Positions 12,540-25,442 of a DNA stretch of 64,000 nucleotides are shown here, piece by piece. The first letter of the stretch is position 1; the number at the start of each line of letters is the position of its first letter. The translations under genes and the position numbers were made by a program. The notes below the pieces were generated by a model, which ran no database searches, was not told the origin of the DNA, and saw nothing but the letters and a program-made list of their open reading frames with translations. Location: the NCBI GenBank assembly GCA_022376925.1, contig JAIOJX010000032.1, positions 205,526,939-205,590,938 of the forward strand, read 5' to 3'. The stretch is from Tragulus kanchil. Taxonomy: Eukaryota; Chordata; Mammalia; Artiodactyla; Tragulidae.

Positions 12540-13340
12540 AGAACAAAATAAGTAGCCATGAGTCCCTACTGAAGTTGAAAAAATATTGAAAAAAAGAGGA
12601 AGAAGGAACAGCTTTTCTTTATAGAAAAATTTCAACTAATAAATATAGAGGTAAAGAAGGAAATACAAAATTACCATTAGGTAAACATAATAGTCATAAT
12701 TATTGGCAAGGTCCACCAGTGATGGATGCTAAGTCAGTGGGGGAAAAGTTTGAGGAGAATCAGGATATTTGCTTAGTTTCAAAAAATCTTCCCCTACCAA
12801 GATACTTATTAATTACAAAGGGAAGGAAGAGTAATTTTATGGTGGAGAAACAGTGGAGAGATTCAGCAAACCCAAGCTTGACCAAATGATCGAGTTTAAC
12901 GTCATCAGTACCAGACATGTCCTCCTGTGGTGAGGAGGGTCCAGCATCACTTCCATGGTATTTTCACCTAAAATGTATAACCTCAATATAGTTACAATAA
13001 AGCATCGGACATTCTCAAGTTGAGAGACAGACTGAAAAAATAACTGAGGAGCACTCATTGAAAGTGTCAAGGGCATGAAAAACAAGAACAGACTAAACAA
13101 CTATCACAGATTAGAGGTGACGGAAGAGAGTCACAGCTAAACGCCATGAAAGGTCCTAGAAGAGAAGGGAGACAAGCTGATGAATTTAAAATGGGTCTGT
13201 GGTTCTGTTAAAGGTCTCATAACTTTGGTCATTGTGACGTGGCTACATAAACTGTGACCGTCAGGGGAAGCTACTGGGACACTGGATTTTTTTTCACGAC
13301 TGTTCTCTAAGTATTAAGTCATTTCAAAATACAAAGTTCA
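12540..13340 (+). mobile_element. Old L1 3' UTR-like sequence
   Basis: Blocks such as AGTGTCAAGGGCATGAAAAA, CACAGATTAGAGG and a terminal TCATTTCAAAATACAAAGTT match the pattern of mammalian L1M 3' ends. Family call is tentative. Confidence 0.5.
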
Positions 13341-14514
13341 AACATGTATTCACTGAGCACCTACTTATTGCCAAGCACCAGGGATATAACAACTTGTACA
13401 AAGACAATTCTGCTAAGGATAAATCCTGTTTCCAAGTAGCTGTGTTTCTCAACCTTCAAATCCCTGAGGACCTTGTTAGTAAACCACATTCTAATCCAAT
13501 GTGTCTGTGATGAGATTCTACATTTCTAACGAGCTCCTGGGGGATGCTGTTGCTCCAGGCCCATAGACCACACTTTGGGTGACAACAACTTGAAGTATAA
13601 CAGGAGAGCAAAACATGCTCACACAGGCCGCAGTGAAAGCTGGAGAGTGCTGGGTGTCGACAGCCGGAGGGCGCACGAGGCAGGAGTCACAGGCTTCTCA
13701 CAAGGGTTCCTGTGCAGAGAAGGATCCTCCAGGCTATTCACTCTGGCCTCCGTGTGCCTCTCAAAAGTGTAGGCCACTTCTTTCCAGGCTGCCTTATGCT
13801 GCAGCCTTTCTGGGCCAGGCCAGGCTGGAGCCCAGGCTGGAGAAGGGACAGGTGTGGAGTTACTGATGTACTCAGAAATTCCATCAGGTCTGTGAGAGCC
13901 AGGCCTGGACCTGGGGTGGCACACATGTGCTCGTCCAGACCTCTGTTGGCTAGCACCAGCCAGAACTTTCCTTGGAGTCATCCACCTGACCAGCTCCTCT
14001 GCAAGGAAGTGCTGTGGGACACACTGGGTTAAATCCCACCCTCACTCCAGCCGCAGTCCCGTCATCTTTATGGCTTAAGGGAAGTTTGAGCTTCTCCCTA
14101 AGACTTCTGTGAACTTCTTTGGACCAGTAGACCCACAGGCCCTTCTGCATTCATACCTACTAGGGCAAACCTACCATAGTCATAGCAAAACAAAACCACA
14201 AACCACTTCCTCGAAGTAAACCGGGGGTCAGTGTGGAGATGATCATGGCAGGGGTGATAATGAGTCAGTCTGACTCTGGCCAGCCCTCTGCCAAGGCCTC
14301 CCAAGGGAGCTGCTGCTGTCCTTTCTCTCCAGCCTGATGCTGGACTCCGCAGGCATACCTCACAGGTTCCTCTGTCTGCTCTGAGTCCTTTCTTCAACAG
14401 CCAAGTTGTCCAAAGGGGAGCAGTCCCTTAATGATGAGGGACTTCCTGATGTCCTGTTTTGGGTCCCATGAGACATCAGGGATCATCTTCCAGTCTAAAA
14501 CATCTCTCTCTTTT

Positions 14515-14805
14515 TGGAATTGAAGTGTAGTTAATTCACAGTGTTGTGTTAGCTTCTAGTGGACAGCAAAGTGACTCAGGTACACATACACACACTCAGA
14601 AATATATAATGTATGTTCTTTTTCACTATAGTTTGTTGAAAGATACTGTATATTGTTCTCTGTGTTATATAGTAGGATCTAGTTCTTCATCTATTTTATA
14701 TACGGTGGTTTGTATCTCCCAACCCCACACTCCCAATTTATTCCCTACTCTTTTTCCCTTTGGTAACTGTAATTTTGTTTTCTAACATATGTCTCTCTTT
14801 TACTC
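14515..14805 (-). mobile_element. L1 3' fragment
   Basis: AATTGAAGTGTAGTTAATTC, GTGTTATATAGTAGGATC and GGTAACTGTAATTTTG are recognisable blocks of the reverse-oriented artiodactyl L1 3' region. Confidence 0.75.
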
Positions 14806-14984
14806 TACCTGTCTTGCCCTTCCTTTGGGGTCCTATAGGGCTCACAGCCTCCACAAGACTTTATATGACAACCCCAGCACAAAACAACATCTCCCTTCTA
14901 CCCGCTGTAATATAATCTTACTGTGGGATGCATCATCAGAGGTGTGGCGTGTAGAGGTTTCCAGGGCGGGTTCTGGACTTAGAT

Positions 14985-15190
14985 GTCTGGATTCAGATCT
15001 CAGTCCAGTCATGTAGGAGCTATGTGACCTTGTTACTTAATATTTCCAGGCCTCGCTTTCATTATTTATAAAAGGGAAATAAAAGCAATTCCTATCTCAT
15101 TGAGTTGTTAGGAAGATTAAAAGAGATCATGTATGTAAGCGACCCAGACTAAATCCTGGCGTGCAGTAACTTCTCAGTAAATATTACTCA
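14985..15190 (+). mobile_element. MIR remnant
   Basis: Shows the MIR order GAGCTATGTGACCTTG, CAGGCCTCGCTTTCATT, GAGTTGTTAGGAAGATTAAA and CAGTAAATATTACTCATTA. Confidence 0.65.
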
Positions 15191-15206
15191 TTAATAGTGA
15201 TTGGTA

Positions 15207-17378
15207 TCAACTACTCAATCAGTACCTAATTTCATATTGTTTTATATCAAGGGAATCAGGGATGACTTAGTGATATGATCGCAGGAAGCATTCTCTCGAT
15301 AATAATAATCACAACAACAACATGTCTAATGCTGAGTATGTCCCCAGCAATGGGTTAAAAGCTTTATTCACATTCTCTCCAGACTTCAGGAACCATGGCC
15401 CAACAATAAACCAATGAGATGCTGTAGAAACTATAACATGTCATGAGGGTCATTTGAAATGGATCAGTACAAAGGTTTTAATGTATTGGCTTGTTTTGGG
15501 TTCTGCTTTGTTTTGTTTCGGTCGGCATAAGTTGCACAAGGAATCAGGGAACCGAGAGGCACAGATTTGCAGAGGTTTTTCCATCCTTGTCCAGGAGGAG
15601 AAGTGTTTTAATTCTTTCCTGAGCAAGAGCTACAGATCAGTCAGATGCAGCAGCGGGGCCAGCTTTAAACCCTTCAGTGTAGAGTCTGGGAAGCTTTGTC
15701 AAATTCCTCCATCAGACCTAACTGAGGCCTGTGGGCTGGAAGAGCTGTGCCCGCCACGCCTGTCTTCTCAGTTTAGGTGGTTAAGAGCAAAGGCCAGCTC
15801 TGATGCTTATGAGCGGCATGACACAGACAAGGTGCTTAGCCTCTCTGAGCATCTGTTTGTGGAATGAGGATAATAATACTTGTCTCATTGGTTGCCCTTG
15901 AGGATAAAAGAAAATCACATAGATCAAGAGCATAGTGTCGTGCTGGATGCTTGGCCTGACCCAGTAGCTGTCATAACTTTCCTTATCTCAGAACGTGAAA
16001 ACTGCTTTATAAACGCCTCTTTCCAGATTCTTGGCTTCTTTATATTTTAATTTTGTTCTGTTTTCAAGTTTCCTAGATAAGCGCCTTTTGAAAAATTCTG
16101 ACCATGTTTGGGCTGAACTTTGGGAAAATGAACACGTCTAGCCCTAGAACAGTGAGTGAGGGCTGCCCTTGGAGCCTGCTCACCATGGTGGCAGCTGGAA
16201 ACCTGGGGAAACTGAGGCAGGTAGAGACAGGATGAAGAGAAGTAGGCTCCCTAGGATGAGGGGAACATTTCAGATGCGCCCATAATTTGCATATTGTTTT
16301 ATTTTTTTCAACTACTCAATCAGTACCTAATTTCATATTGTTTTATATCAAGGGAATCAGGGATGACTTAGTGATATGATCGCAGGAAGCATTCTCTCGA
16401 TAATAATAATCACAACAACAACATGTCTAATGCTGAGTATGTCCCCAGCAATGGGTTAAAAGCTTTATTCACATTCTCTCCAGACTTCAGGAACCATGGC
16501 CCAACAATAAACCAATGAGATGCTGTAGAAACTATAACATGTCATGAGGGTCGTTTGAAATGGATCAGTACAAAGGTTTTAATGTATTGGCTTGTTTTGG
16601 GTTCTGCTTTGTTTTGTTTCGGTCGGCATAAGTTGCACAAGGAATCAGGGAACCGAGAGGCACAGATTTGCAGAGGTTTTTCCATCCTTGTCCAGGAGGA
16701 GAAGTGTTTTAATTCTTTCCTGAGCAAGAGCTACAGATCAGTCAGATGCAGCAGCGGGGCCAGCTTTAAACCCTTCAGTGTAGAGTCTGGGAAGCTTTGT
16801 CAAATTCCTCCATCAGACCTAACTGAGGCCTGTGGGCTGGAAGAGCTGTGCCCGCCACGCCTGTCTTCTCAGTTTAGGTGGTTAAGAGCAAAGGCCAGCT
16901 CTGATGCTTATGAGCGGCATGACACAGACAAGGTGCTTAGCCTCTCTGAGCATCTGTTTGTGGAATGAGGATAATAATACTTGTCTCATTGGTTGCCCTT
17001 GAGGATAAAAGAAAATCACATAGATCAAGAGCATAGTGTCGTGCTGGATGCTTGGCCTGACCCAGTAGCTGTCATAACTTTCCTTATCTCAGAACGTGAA
17101 AACTGCTTTATAAACGCCTCTTTCCAGATTCTTGGCTTCTTTATATTTTAATTTTGTTCTGTTTTCAAGTTTCCTAGATAAGCGCCTTTTGAAAAATTCT
17201 GACCATGTTTGGGCTGAACTTTGGGAAAATGAACACGTCTAGCCCTAGAACAGTGAGTGAGGGCTGCCCTTGGAGCCTGCTCACCATGGTGGCAGCTGGA
17301 AACCTGGGGAAACTGAGGCAGGTAGAGACAGGATGAAGAGAAGTAGGCTCCCTAGGATGAGGGGAACATTTCAGATGC
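15207..17378 (+). repeat. Tandem duplication 4, repeat distance 1,101 bp
   Basis: Copy A is 15207-16277 and copy B 16308-17378, separated by 30 bases of AT-rich sequence. At least one base differs (A at 15454 versus G in the second copy). Each holds a MIR remnant in its second half. The longest open frame in each (137 codons) is identical and has no recognisable protein. Confidence 0.95.
15775..15950 (+). mobile_element. MIR remnant
   Basis: GGTGCTTAGCCTCTCTGAGC, GAGGATAATAATACTTG and GAGGATAAAAGAAAATCAC follow the MIR pattern. Repeated at about 16876-17051 in duplication 4. Confidence 0.6.
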
Positions 17379-17455
17379 TGTTCTCTTCTCTCATGGGGAT
17401 GTGAACCATAGTGTTGCCTCTCCAACAAACGATAAGTCCCTCAGTTAAATTTCTT

Positions 17456-17733
17456 TTTTATTGTTTTTCTTTTCCCCCATCATGCCTCTTTTATTTATAT
17501 TTATTTTCATTGATCTTTTTATTCTTTGGCATGTGCAGGCCTCCCATTGCAGTGACCTCTCTCACTGCAGAGCCCTGGCTCAGGGCACATGTGCTCCAGA
17601 GCGCTGACTTGCAATTGGACACACTGGTCCAGCCACTCCATGGCATGTGGGATCTTCCTGGGCCAGGAATCGAACCGGTGCCCCTTGCACTGCAAGGCAG
17701 ACTCTTTATCCACTGGACCACCAGGGAAGCCCG
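17456..17733 (-). mobile_element. CHR-like SINE, long-bodied form (copy 3)
   Basis: Inverted; head complement CTGGACCACCAGGGAAGCCC at the right. Flanked by the 12-bp TSD GTTAAATTTCTT (17444-17455 and 17734-17745). Confidence 0.85.
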
Positions 17734-18454
17734 GTTAAATTTCTTATGTATGCTATACCTCAGTTTAACCATTTGTACAATAAGTGTCAACTATATAGGG
17801 TGTTATGATGGGATTATATGAGATAATACACATACGTGGTTGGCACACAGTCTGGCAAATAGTGTGTCCTCAGACAAATTTGCTTTTCCTCTTCCGCAGT
17901 GTGGTGATGCTGAGAATTGCTGGGCATCCAGCGAGGCCCCTGAGTCGTGGCTTCCGCTCCCAATGCTGTCTGTCCTGATTCCCTGAAGTGTGCCCTCAGT
18001 CCAGCCACTCCCACCCCTACCCTTGTTGATCCAGCTGGGAGGGGAGGCTGAAAGCAGGGAATGCTGTCTGTTTCAGGGGCTCTGACCTGTTTCTGGACCT
18101 TGTGTCAGCAGTGTTAAGGGAGCCAGGTTACAGCCACACTTAACGAGGAAAACAGGAGCTCAGTGCCGGCCAGAGGGCAATGGAGCAGAGAACACCAGCC
18201 CTTCCTCCGGAGGAGACGCTGTCTGCCCAGGCTCTTGGCTGGAGTGTCTTGTGAGATCTGGCTACCCCTTTTCTGTTTTCTTTTTAATACAGAATAACTT
18301 TCCTTACCTCAGGCCCGCACCATCCACCATCCATCCCAGCCTCTAGCTTGGAGACAGGGTTTAAAACTATGGCTAACTAAATAATAGCTGAGATCTTCCC
18401 CTTTGTCTTCTCACTAAGCCATTTCTACAGTCTTATGAGGTAGGTCTTCTTCTT

Positions 18455-18967
18455 CTTTTTTTAAAAATATTTTATTTATTTATTTGACTATTCTGGATTT
18501 TCACTGCTGCCACAGGCTCTTCTCTAGTTGCAGGGAGTGGGGGCTACTCTCTAGTTGAGGTGAGCAGGCTTCTTGTTGTGGTGACTTCTCTTGTTGTGAA
18601 ACTCGGGCTCTTGGGCACACAGGCTTCAGTAGTTGTGGCACATGGGCTTAATAGTTGCGGCTCCAAGGCCCTAGAGCACAGGCTCAATAGTTGTGGCTCA
18701 CGGGCTTAGTTGCTCCGCAGCATGTGGGATCTTGTTGCGGCACCTTTCCTTGTTGTGGAACTAGAGCTCTAGGACACACAGGTTTCAATAGGTGTGGCAG
18801 ATGGGCTCAATATTTGTGGCTCTGAAGCTCTAGAGCCCAGGGTCAATAGTTGTGGCTCATGGGCTTATTTGCTCTGCAGCATGTGGGATCTTCCCGGATC
18901 AGGGATTGAACCTGTGTCTCCTGCCTTGGCAGACGAACTCTTCACCACTGAGCTACCAGGGAAGCCC
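18455..18967 (-). mobile_element. CHR-type SINE, unusually long with internal repeats
   Basis: Inverted CHR element ending CTACCAGGGAAGCCCC. Motifs GGCTCAATAGTTGTGGCTC, CTCTAGAGC/CCTAGAGCAC and CAGCATGTGGGATCTT occur two or more times in the same order, making it about 510 bp, well over a normal unit. Confidence 0.7.
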
Positions 18968-20741
18968 CACTTCTTCTTTTTTAAAATGAACTCTGTGTAC
19001 TGCACACCACCTCTTCGAGGTCCCACTAGCTTGTCATAGTCTAGAAGTATTCATCCCATTTTTTACAGAAGGGGAAGTGGAGTCTCAAAGAGGTTGTGAT
19101 CTTTACTGCAGATCACACACCTAACATGGGGAGCGGCAAAGACTGAAATCAGGCCACGGACACCTGATCCCTTATTGCCTATACCCGCCTTCCCCTGGAG
19201 GCCGATGGCAGGGCGGCAGGTGTCTGATGCTCATAGAGCAGGAGGGAGAAGGCTGGTGTGGTCCAGTTGTGCTTTAGGCCAGCCTTGGCTGATGAAACCA
19301 CCATCCAGGCCTCAGGAGATCTCTCTCCAAGGCTTCTTCTGATTCAGCCTGGGTGTAGCTACCTCAGCCTCCTCTTTCGTCCTTAGAACTTTTTCACTGG
19401 CCTGATCTGCTTGACCTTTGACCCCTTACAGGGAGGGCTTGGCCATGCCATTGCAACCTGAGCCCTGCTGGGGGTTCTGGGTACAGGCTGCCTTTGGCAC
19501 CTGCCTCAGGAATGGCAAAGGTCAGCAAGGGTCTCAGAGAGGCCAGATTCTGGGGTTAATTAGATGAGGACCAGCTGGAGCAGGGTGGGAAAACCCCCAC
19601 CTCATCTCAGATCCCAGCCATGCACCCTGTTTCCCATCACCAGGTTCTACTACTTCCTTTCAGGTCTCTCCTTTCCAAACCCTTTCCTCCTTGCGGCCCT
19701 GCTTCAAGAGCCATCTGACCGCTTTCCTCTCCGCCCGTCTTCCCTGGTAGCTGCCCTTCCAGCCTGGGACAGTAGCCTGCACATGTCAGGAGGCGCCTCT
19801 GTTCCCCAGGGCTTGGGAAAATACTCCACAGCTGACCCTGACCCCCAGGGTGGAGAGGAATGCGGAGGCCGGAGCTCAAGTAGGATCTGCCATCCTGGCT
19901 GCTGGCCTTCCCCAGCCTCGGGATGAGTGATGGGAAAGGGTCCGGGGGGTCAGGGACTCTGGCTGCAAACACCGCGGCTTCGTCTGAGAGCCCCAAGGGC
20001 AGGCAAGGGATAAAATCCCATTCTTGGGGCCCATTCCTCATGCCAAAGACTGGACTGACTCTTGAGTCTCCTTCATGAAACATTAAGATGTTCAGTGTTC
20101 TTGGAGCCAGTCCCCAGATCATGTCCAGCCAGCCTTCTCTCCAGGATAGCTGGGATAGGTGCCCAGAGTTAAGAGAGAGGCCGCTGGGGGTGGATGACCA
20201 TCAAGTCTCAACTCTTCTCATCTGAAAATGCCAAGTGGGGCTGGGTTAGTGGTTTCCAAGCTGTTTCTGGTAAGCTCCATGGTTTGTCTCAGATGTGTCA
20301 GAGGCCACACGACAAGGGGCATGTGGAGGGGGATGGAGAGTCAGGGGTGGCTCTTTTCAGCCGGAGTGGCTCTCCAGTGTCATTGCCATCCCTGAGCTGG
20401 CCCATGAGGCCCGTGTGGTCTGGTCCCTGCATCGCTTTGTCTTCCCCTTGTCTTCCTCGGATAATGGAAACTCAAGCTACCCTGCCTGCCTGGTCTCACC
20501 ACAACAATCTTCTGCCATTTCCTGCAATACGAGTGTCTCCTTGCCTCTGAGATTCTTCCTATACTACATATCTTATCTGGACCTTCTTCCCTCTCGCTCT
20601 TTGCTTATTTTCTATGCACCCTTTGATCTCAGCTCAAAGGTCACTTCTTTGGGGATAGCTTCCCCAGTGTCTCTCAAGTCTGTGATAGGCCACCTAGCTG
20701 CATACATCTTTTCCATAGCTCAGTTTGAACGGTAACTCACT

Positions 20742-21000
20742 TTTATTTTTGGTCACTTCTATTGATGTTTCATTCATTTATCTTTGTTCTTTGGCCTGTG
20801 TGGCCCTCCCATCACAGTAGCCTCTCTCGTCGCAGAGCACCAGCTCTGCGTGCATGCGCTCCAGAGCTCCAGCACGGTAGTTGGATACATCGGTCCAGCC
20901 ACTCCGCAGGACGTGGGATCTTCCCAGGCCAGGAACTGAACCGGCACCCCTTAGCATTGCAAGGCGGTGTCCTTACCCACTGGACCACCAGGGAAGCCCC
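20742..21000 (-). mobile_element. CHR-like SINE, long-bodied form (copy 4)
   Basis: Inverted; TSD GGTAACTCACT at 20731-20741 and 21001-21011, a perfect 11-bp match. Confidence 0.9.
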
Positions 21001-21160
21001 GGTAACTCACTACTGATCTACTTTCCCAATTATTTGTTCAGCGTCCGCCTGCCCCACTAGGCTGTAAGCTCGTGAGGTCTGCGAGGGTCGGGTCAGTGTG
21101 GCTCCTGCTGGGTCCCCTTGCATAGCACCTGGCACACAGTAGCCACTCAATAAACATTCG

Positions 21161-23493
21161 TTGAGTGCTGAAATACCGCACAAAGATGCTAGTTTTTGAT
21201 TGAGGAGCACTGACCTAGGCTCCTTAGGCCCCGTCCAGCTTTGCATTTACATCTTTAAAATTTGGATTCTGTTACTTTCACCACAAAAATGCAGTATTTC
21301 ATGGGTCCTCCCCATTAAAACCTTACCTGGCCTTTTCTTAACTTCCAGTATGCTCAGAGGGGAATAATGTGGACAGTGATGGGGAGAAAAATAAAGGATC
21401 CCAAGAAAGGCAGGACAAACCCTCCCAACACTGTAAGCAGGTTGGGGTGGGGAGGACATCCTCGTACAGGACCCAGGGTTGAGTCCCAGGGGCTTGCTTG
21501 TCCCCGGGCACACCTGTCCCGTGTTCATCAAGCTGCCTTGTGGGGTAAGGATGGGCAGCCACTCGGGTCACAATGACCACAATACTCAGGCCAGCTGTTT
21601 GCTGGCCTTTGAATGGGTGACTGACCCCATGCTGTCCCCAGCCTGTTCCCCAGCAGTTGGGGAGACTTCCAAGCATGTCTTTTGCCAGATGTGTGTCCGC
21701 TGGCTGTGAATTCTTGCATGGAGAACAGGTGGGTGGTAATTACTCTAGCAGGGGCCAAGCGTGACTGGAAGTGAAGGAGACAATTCTATCAAGCTGTCAA
21801 AAACAGAAGAACAGCGTTCTTTCTCTGAACTTGCTTTTACAGTGGGAGAGGGAAGAGGGATCCAGGACTTGAGAAAGAGCCTCGGCCCCCATGGCAGATT
21901 CTGGAGTGTCCTGCAATTTCCTCAGCCCCACCTCACTCCCCTCCCTCCTCTAAATCGACAGGCCATGTGTGATGAACATCTGTTGTATAAATATGCTCTC
22001 CTTCTCCTTCCTCGGATAACGGAAACTCAATTTTCATTTAAGGAACTCGGCCTTGCCAATCCCAGGCGTTCCTGGTGGGGCTGTCAGCCGTGGGGACCCT
22101 CCAAACCATCCACCCCAAAGGGTGGGCATGGGGTCCCAGGTATGTCCATTAAACTCTCTCCTAGGGAATTTGAATTGGGGATTGAGTTGCTACTGATCAC
22201 AGAAGGAGTTGGCTTAGACTCATCCAAAGCCAGCCAGTCCATGGGGTTCCTGCCACCCTGGCTCCGTAGCTGTCCCAGTCCCTGGTTTCCCAGGCCTGGC
22301 TGTTGAACACCTCCTGCAGAGCCCGGTCTCTTGAGTGCTGAAATACCGCACAAAGATGCTAGTTTTTGATTGAGGAGCACTGACCTAGGCTCCTAGCTTT
22401 GCATTTACATCTTTAAAATTTGGATTCTGTTACTTTCACCACAAAAATGCAGTATTTCATGGGTCCTCCCCATTAAAACCTTACCTGGCCTTTTCTTAAC
22501 TTCCAGTATGCTCAGAGGGGAATAATGTGGACAGTGATGGGGAGAAAAATAAAGGATCCCAAGAAAGGCAGGACAAACCCTCCCAACACTGTAAGCAGGT
22601 TGGGGTGGGGAGGACATCCTCGTACAGGACCCAGGGTTGAGTCCCAGGGGCTTGCTTGTCCCCGGGCACACCTGTCCCGTGTTCATCAAGCTGCCTTGTG
22701 GGGTAAGGATGGGCAGCCACTCGGGTCACAATGACCACAATACTCAGGCCAGCTGTTTGCTGGCCTTTGAATGGGTGACTGACCCCATGCTGTCCCCAGC
22801 CTGTTCCCCAGCAGTTGGGGAGACTTCCAAGCATGTCTTTTGCCAGATGTGTGTCCGCTGGCTGTGAATTCTTGCATGGAGAACAGGTGGGTGGTAATTA
22901 CTCTAGCAGGGGCCAAGCGTGACTGGAAGTGAAGGAGACAATTCTATCAAGCTGTCAAAAACAGAAGAACAGCGTTCTTTCTCTGAACTTGCTTTTACAG
23001 TGGGAGAGGGAAGAGGGATCCAGGACTTGAGAAAGAGCCTCGGCCCCCATGGCAGATTCTGGAGTGTCCTGCAATTTCCTCAGCCCCACCTCACTCCCCT
23101 CCCTCCTCTAAATCGACAGGCCATGTGTGATGAACATCTGTTGTATAAATATGCTCTCCTTCTCCTTCCTCGGATAACGGAAACTCAATTTTCATTTAAG
23201 GAACTCGGCCTTGCCAATCCCAGGCGTTCCTGGTGGGGCTGTCAGCCGTGGGGACCCTCCAAACCATCCACCCCAAAGGGTGGGCATGGGGTCCCAGGTA
23301 TGTCCATTAAACTCTCTCCTAGGGAATTTGAATTGGGGATGGAGTTGCTACTGATCACAGAAGGAGTTGGCTTAGACTCATCCAAAGCCAGCCAGTCCAT
23401 GGGGTTCCTGCCACCCTGGCTCCCGTAGCTGTCCCAGTCCCTGGTTTCCCAGGCCTGGCTGTTGAACACCTCCTGCAGAGCCCGGTCTCTTGA
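21161..23493 (+). repeat. Tandem duplication 5, repeat distance 1,158-1,170 bp
   Basis: Copy A starts at 21161 and copy B at 22331, sharing TTGA at the junction. The offset is 1,170 for the first 70 bases, then 1,158 because copy B lacks 12 bases (TTAGGCCCCGTC region of A, about 21223-21240). The indel is close to the junction-facing 5' edge of B. Elsewhere only isolated single-base changes are seen. Confidence 0.95.
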
Positions 23494-24176
23494 ATCAATT
23501 CTTTCTCCCCACTTTAGCTTATGGAAGTCAGCTTCTAGAACTGCAGCTGAAGCTGATGTGCAGCCTGTAGGCTTGTATCCCCTGGTTTTCTAGCCCCTCC
23601 CCTTGCTCTCCACCCACCTGTAGACCTGTTTTCACTTTCCACACCCTGGAAACCTTTGTTTCCTTTTGTCTTATCCAGATCTGCTCTCAGGAAAGGATCT
23701 ACACCCACTGTTACACTTCAGAGTAAAGGAAAACCTTTTGTTGTTCTTCTAGGGGAAGATGGATTTCCACCCCTGTGTCTAAATGTTCGTTGAGTGCCTT
23801 TGTCTCTTATTTCAGGAATGAGAGGTACTCATGAAGAGGTGGGAGAGAGGTTTTGGGGACAGAGTTGGGCCGTCCCCCAACACCAAGAAATGGGTTCTGA
23901 CTACTCACTCTGACACTCATCACCTCCATAGAGTGGGAACTGTTTTCTCCAACAGCTGCTTACATCTGCTCTGATACTTGTTAAGTTTTATCCGCACTGG
24001 AGTTACCTGATTCAAGCTGTAAGATCTTGATTCAGTGCACATGAACACCCCACAGTGTGCAAGACCCTCAACCATTCAGAGCCAGGATACAAATGTACTT
24101 CGCTGATGTTCGCAGACTTGTTGAGCAACGAGACTCCAGCCCACCATGTCTCCTACATGAGCCAAGTGCTACTAGA

Positions 24177-24288
24177 GAGCTGAGCCAATTGCCCTGGGAC
24201 CTGCAAAGGAGAGAGGACAGCAGAGAGGAGGAGCAGAGCTGAGCCAATTGCCCTGGGACTGCAAAGGAGAGAGGACAGCAGAGAGGAC
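24177..24288. repeat. 59-bp direct tandem repeat, two copies
   Basis: GAGCTGAGCCAATTGCCCTG at 24177 recurs at 24236, followed in both by GCAAAGGAGAGAGGACAGCA. The second copy lacks one C. Confidence 0.9.
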
Positions 24289-24385
24289 GACCTGGACACC
24301 TAATCCACCTAGGTTTTCTCTCCTGGTTTGTGTATAAATTAGGATTCTTTGGTTGCAAGCAACAACAAGGACTATGACTAATCTG

Positions 24386-24408
24386 TACACACACACACAC
24401 ACACACGC
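24386..24408. repeat. (CA)n microsatellite
   Basis: About 10 CA units ending in GCAC. Confidence 0.9.
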
Positions 24409-25213
24409 ACAAAGAAATAGTTACTGGACAGATTTTAGGCGCAAACAGAATAGAACTGAACAGGTGAGTATCAAAAATGTCAGGAATCTAGGCTGTGGCC
24501 GGGTTCTCAGGCCCAGAAACTCCTTGGAGTATGTCTGTTTGGGGAGCTGAGACTGAGCGTTCTGTTTACATAGTGAGGGGCTCTGGGTCAAATCCTAGGA
24601 GAGAATCTGATTGGCCAGTTTGGGTCATGTGCCACATGGCAGGTATGGTCATTGGCTGCCCCATCAGAATAACCTGTGAAAAATGGAAGGACAGTTACCT
24701 AAAGGAAAAGGGATGCTGATACCAGGATAAGAGAGAAGGGATGCTGGGCAGATGAAATGACAAAGCTCTCCCTAGACACCAGGTAGACGGTGATACTTGT
24801 CTGCTGGATTCACCTTTGACTTGGGCTGTTCCCATGGCAACCACAGGCTGAGCGAAAGGCTGTAACCAATGAAAATCAGATTGTATAGAGCATACGCAGT
24901 CTCTTCGGGCTGCAGGTGGATAAACTGAGGCCTGGAGATAGATGACTTGTTCACGGTCACGGCCTCCATTCTAACCTGCAGCCAGTGCAGAACAGGACCA
25001 CACGGTAAGCCAGACTGGACTTACAGGCTTGTGCCTCTGGTAGAAGCTTTCCACCCAGGGAGTGGAGTAGGAGTGATAGTCCTTGTGGATGCAATTGGGA
25101 GGGGCCCTAGGGCCCTGCACGGGAAAGGTTAATCTGGATGCTCCATGAATACTTGTCCAATTGCCCTGGCCCTGCCCCGATGCTAGGAGCAAAAGTGGGT
25201 TCCCCCACACTTC

Positions 25214-25442
25214 TAAATTGTGTATGTGCTCAGTCGCTAAGCCGTGTCTGACTCTTGGCAACCCCATGGACTGTAGTCCACCAGGCTTCTCTGTCTGTGG
25301 AATTCTCCAGGCAAGAATACTGGAGTGGGTTGCCATTTCCTCCTCCAGAGGAGCTTCCTGACCCAGGAATCAAACCCACATCTCTTGTGTCCCCTGCATT
25401 GGCAGGCGGATTCTTTACCGCTGAGTGACCTGCGAAGCTCAC
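25214..25442 (-). mobile_element. Bov-tA SINE
   Basis: Inverted: TGTATGTGCTCAGTCGCTAA, ACCCCATGGACTGTAGTCCA, AGAATACTGGAGTGGGTTGC, and the tRNA-like part ending GCGAAGCTC. Near full length. Confidence 0.9.

Larger units (their letters stand above)
12533..15206. other. Intergenic with L1 remnants
   Basis: It contains old L1 3' sequence (about 12540-13340), a - strand L1 fragment (14515-14805) and a MIR remnant. Bases 13400-14500 show no recognisable element or exon. Confidence 0.5.
17379..21160. other. Intergenic with three inverted SINEs
   Basis: It contains two long-bodied CHR-like SINEs and one older CHR element with internal repetition. Bases 17750-18440 and 19040-20730 show nothing recognisable; an open + strand frame at 19564-19926 has no family signature. 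Confidence 0.5.
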
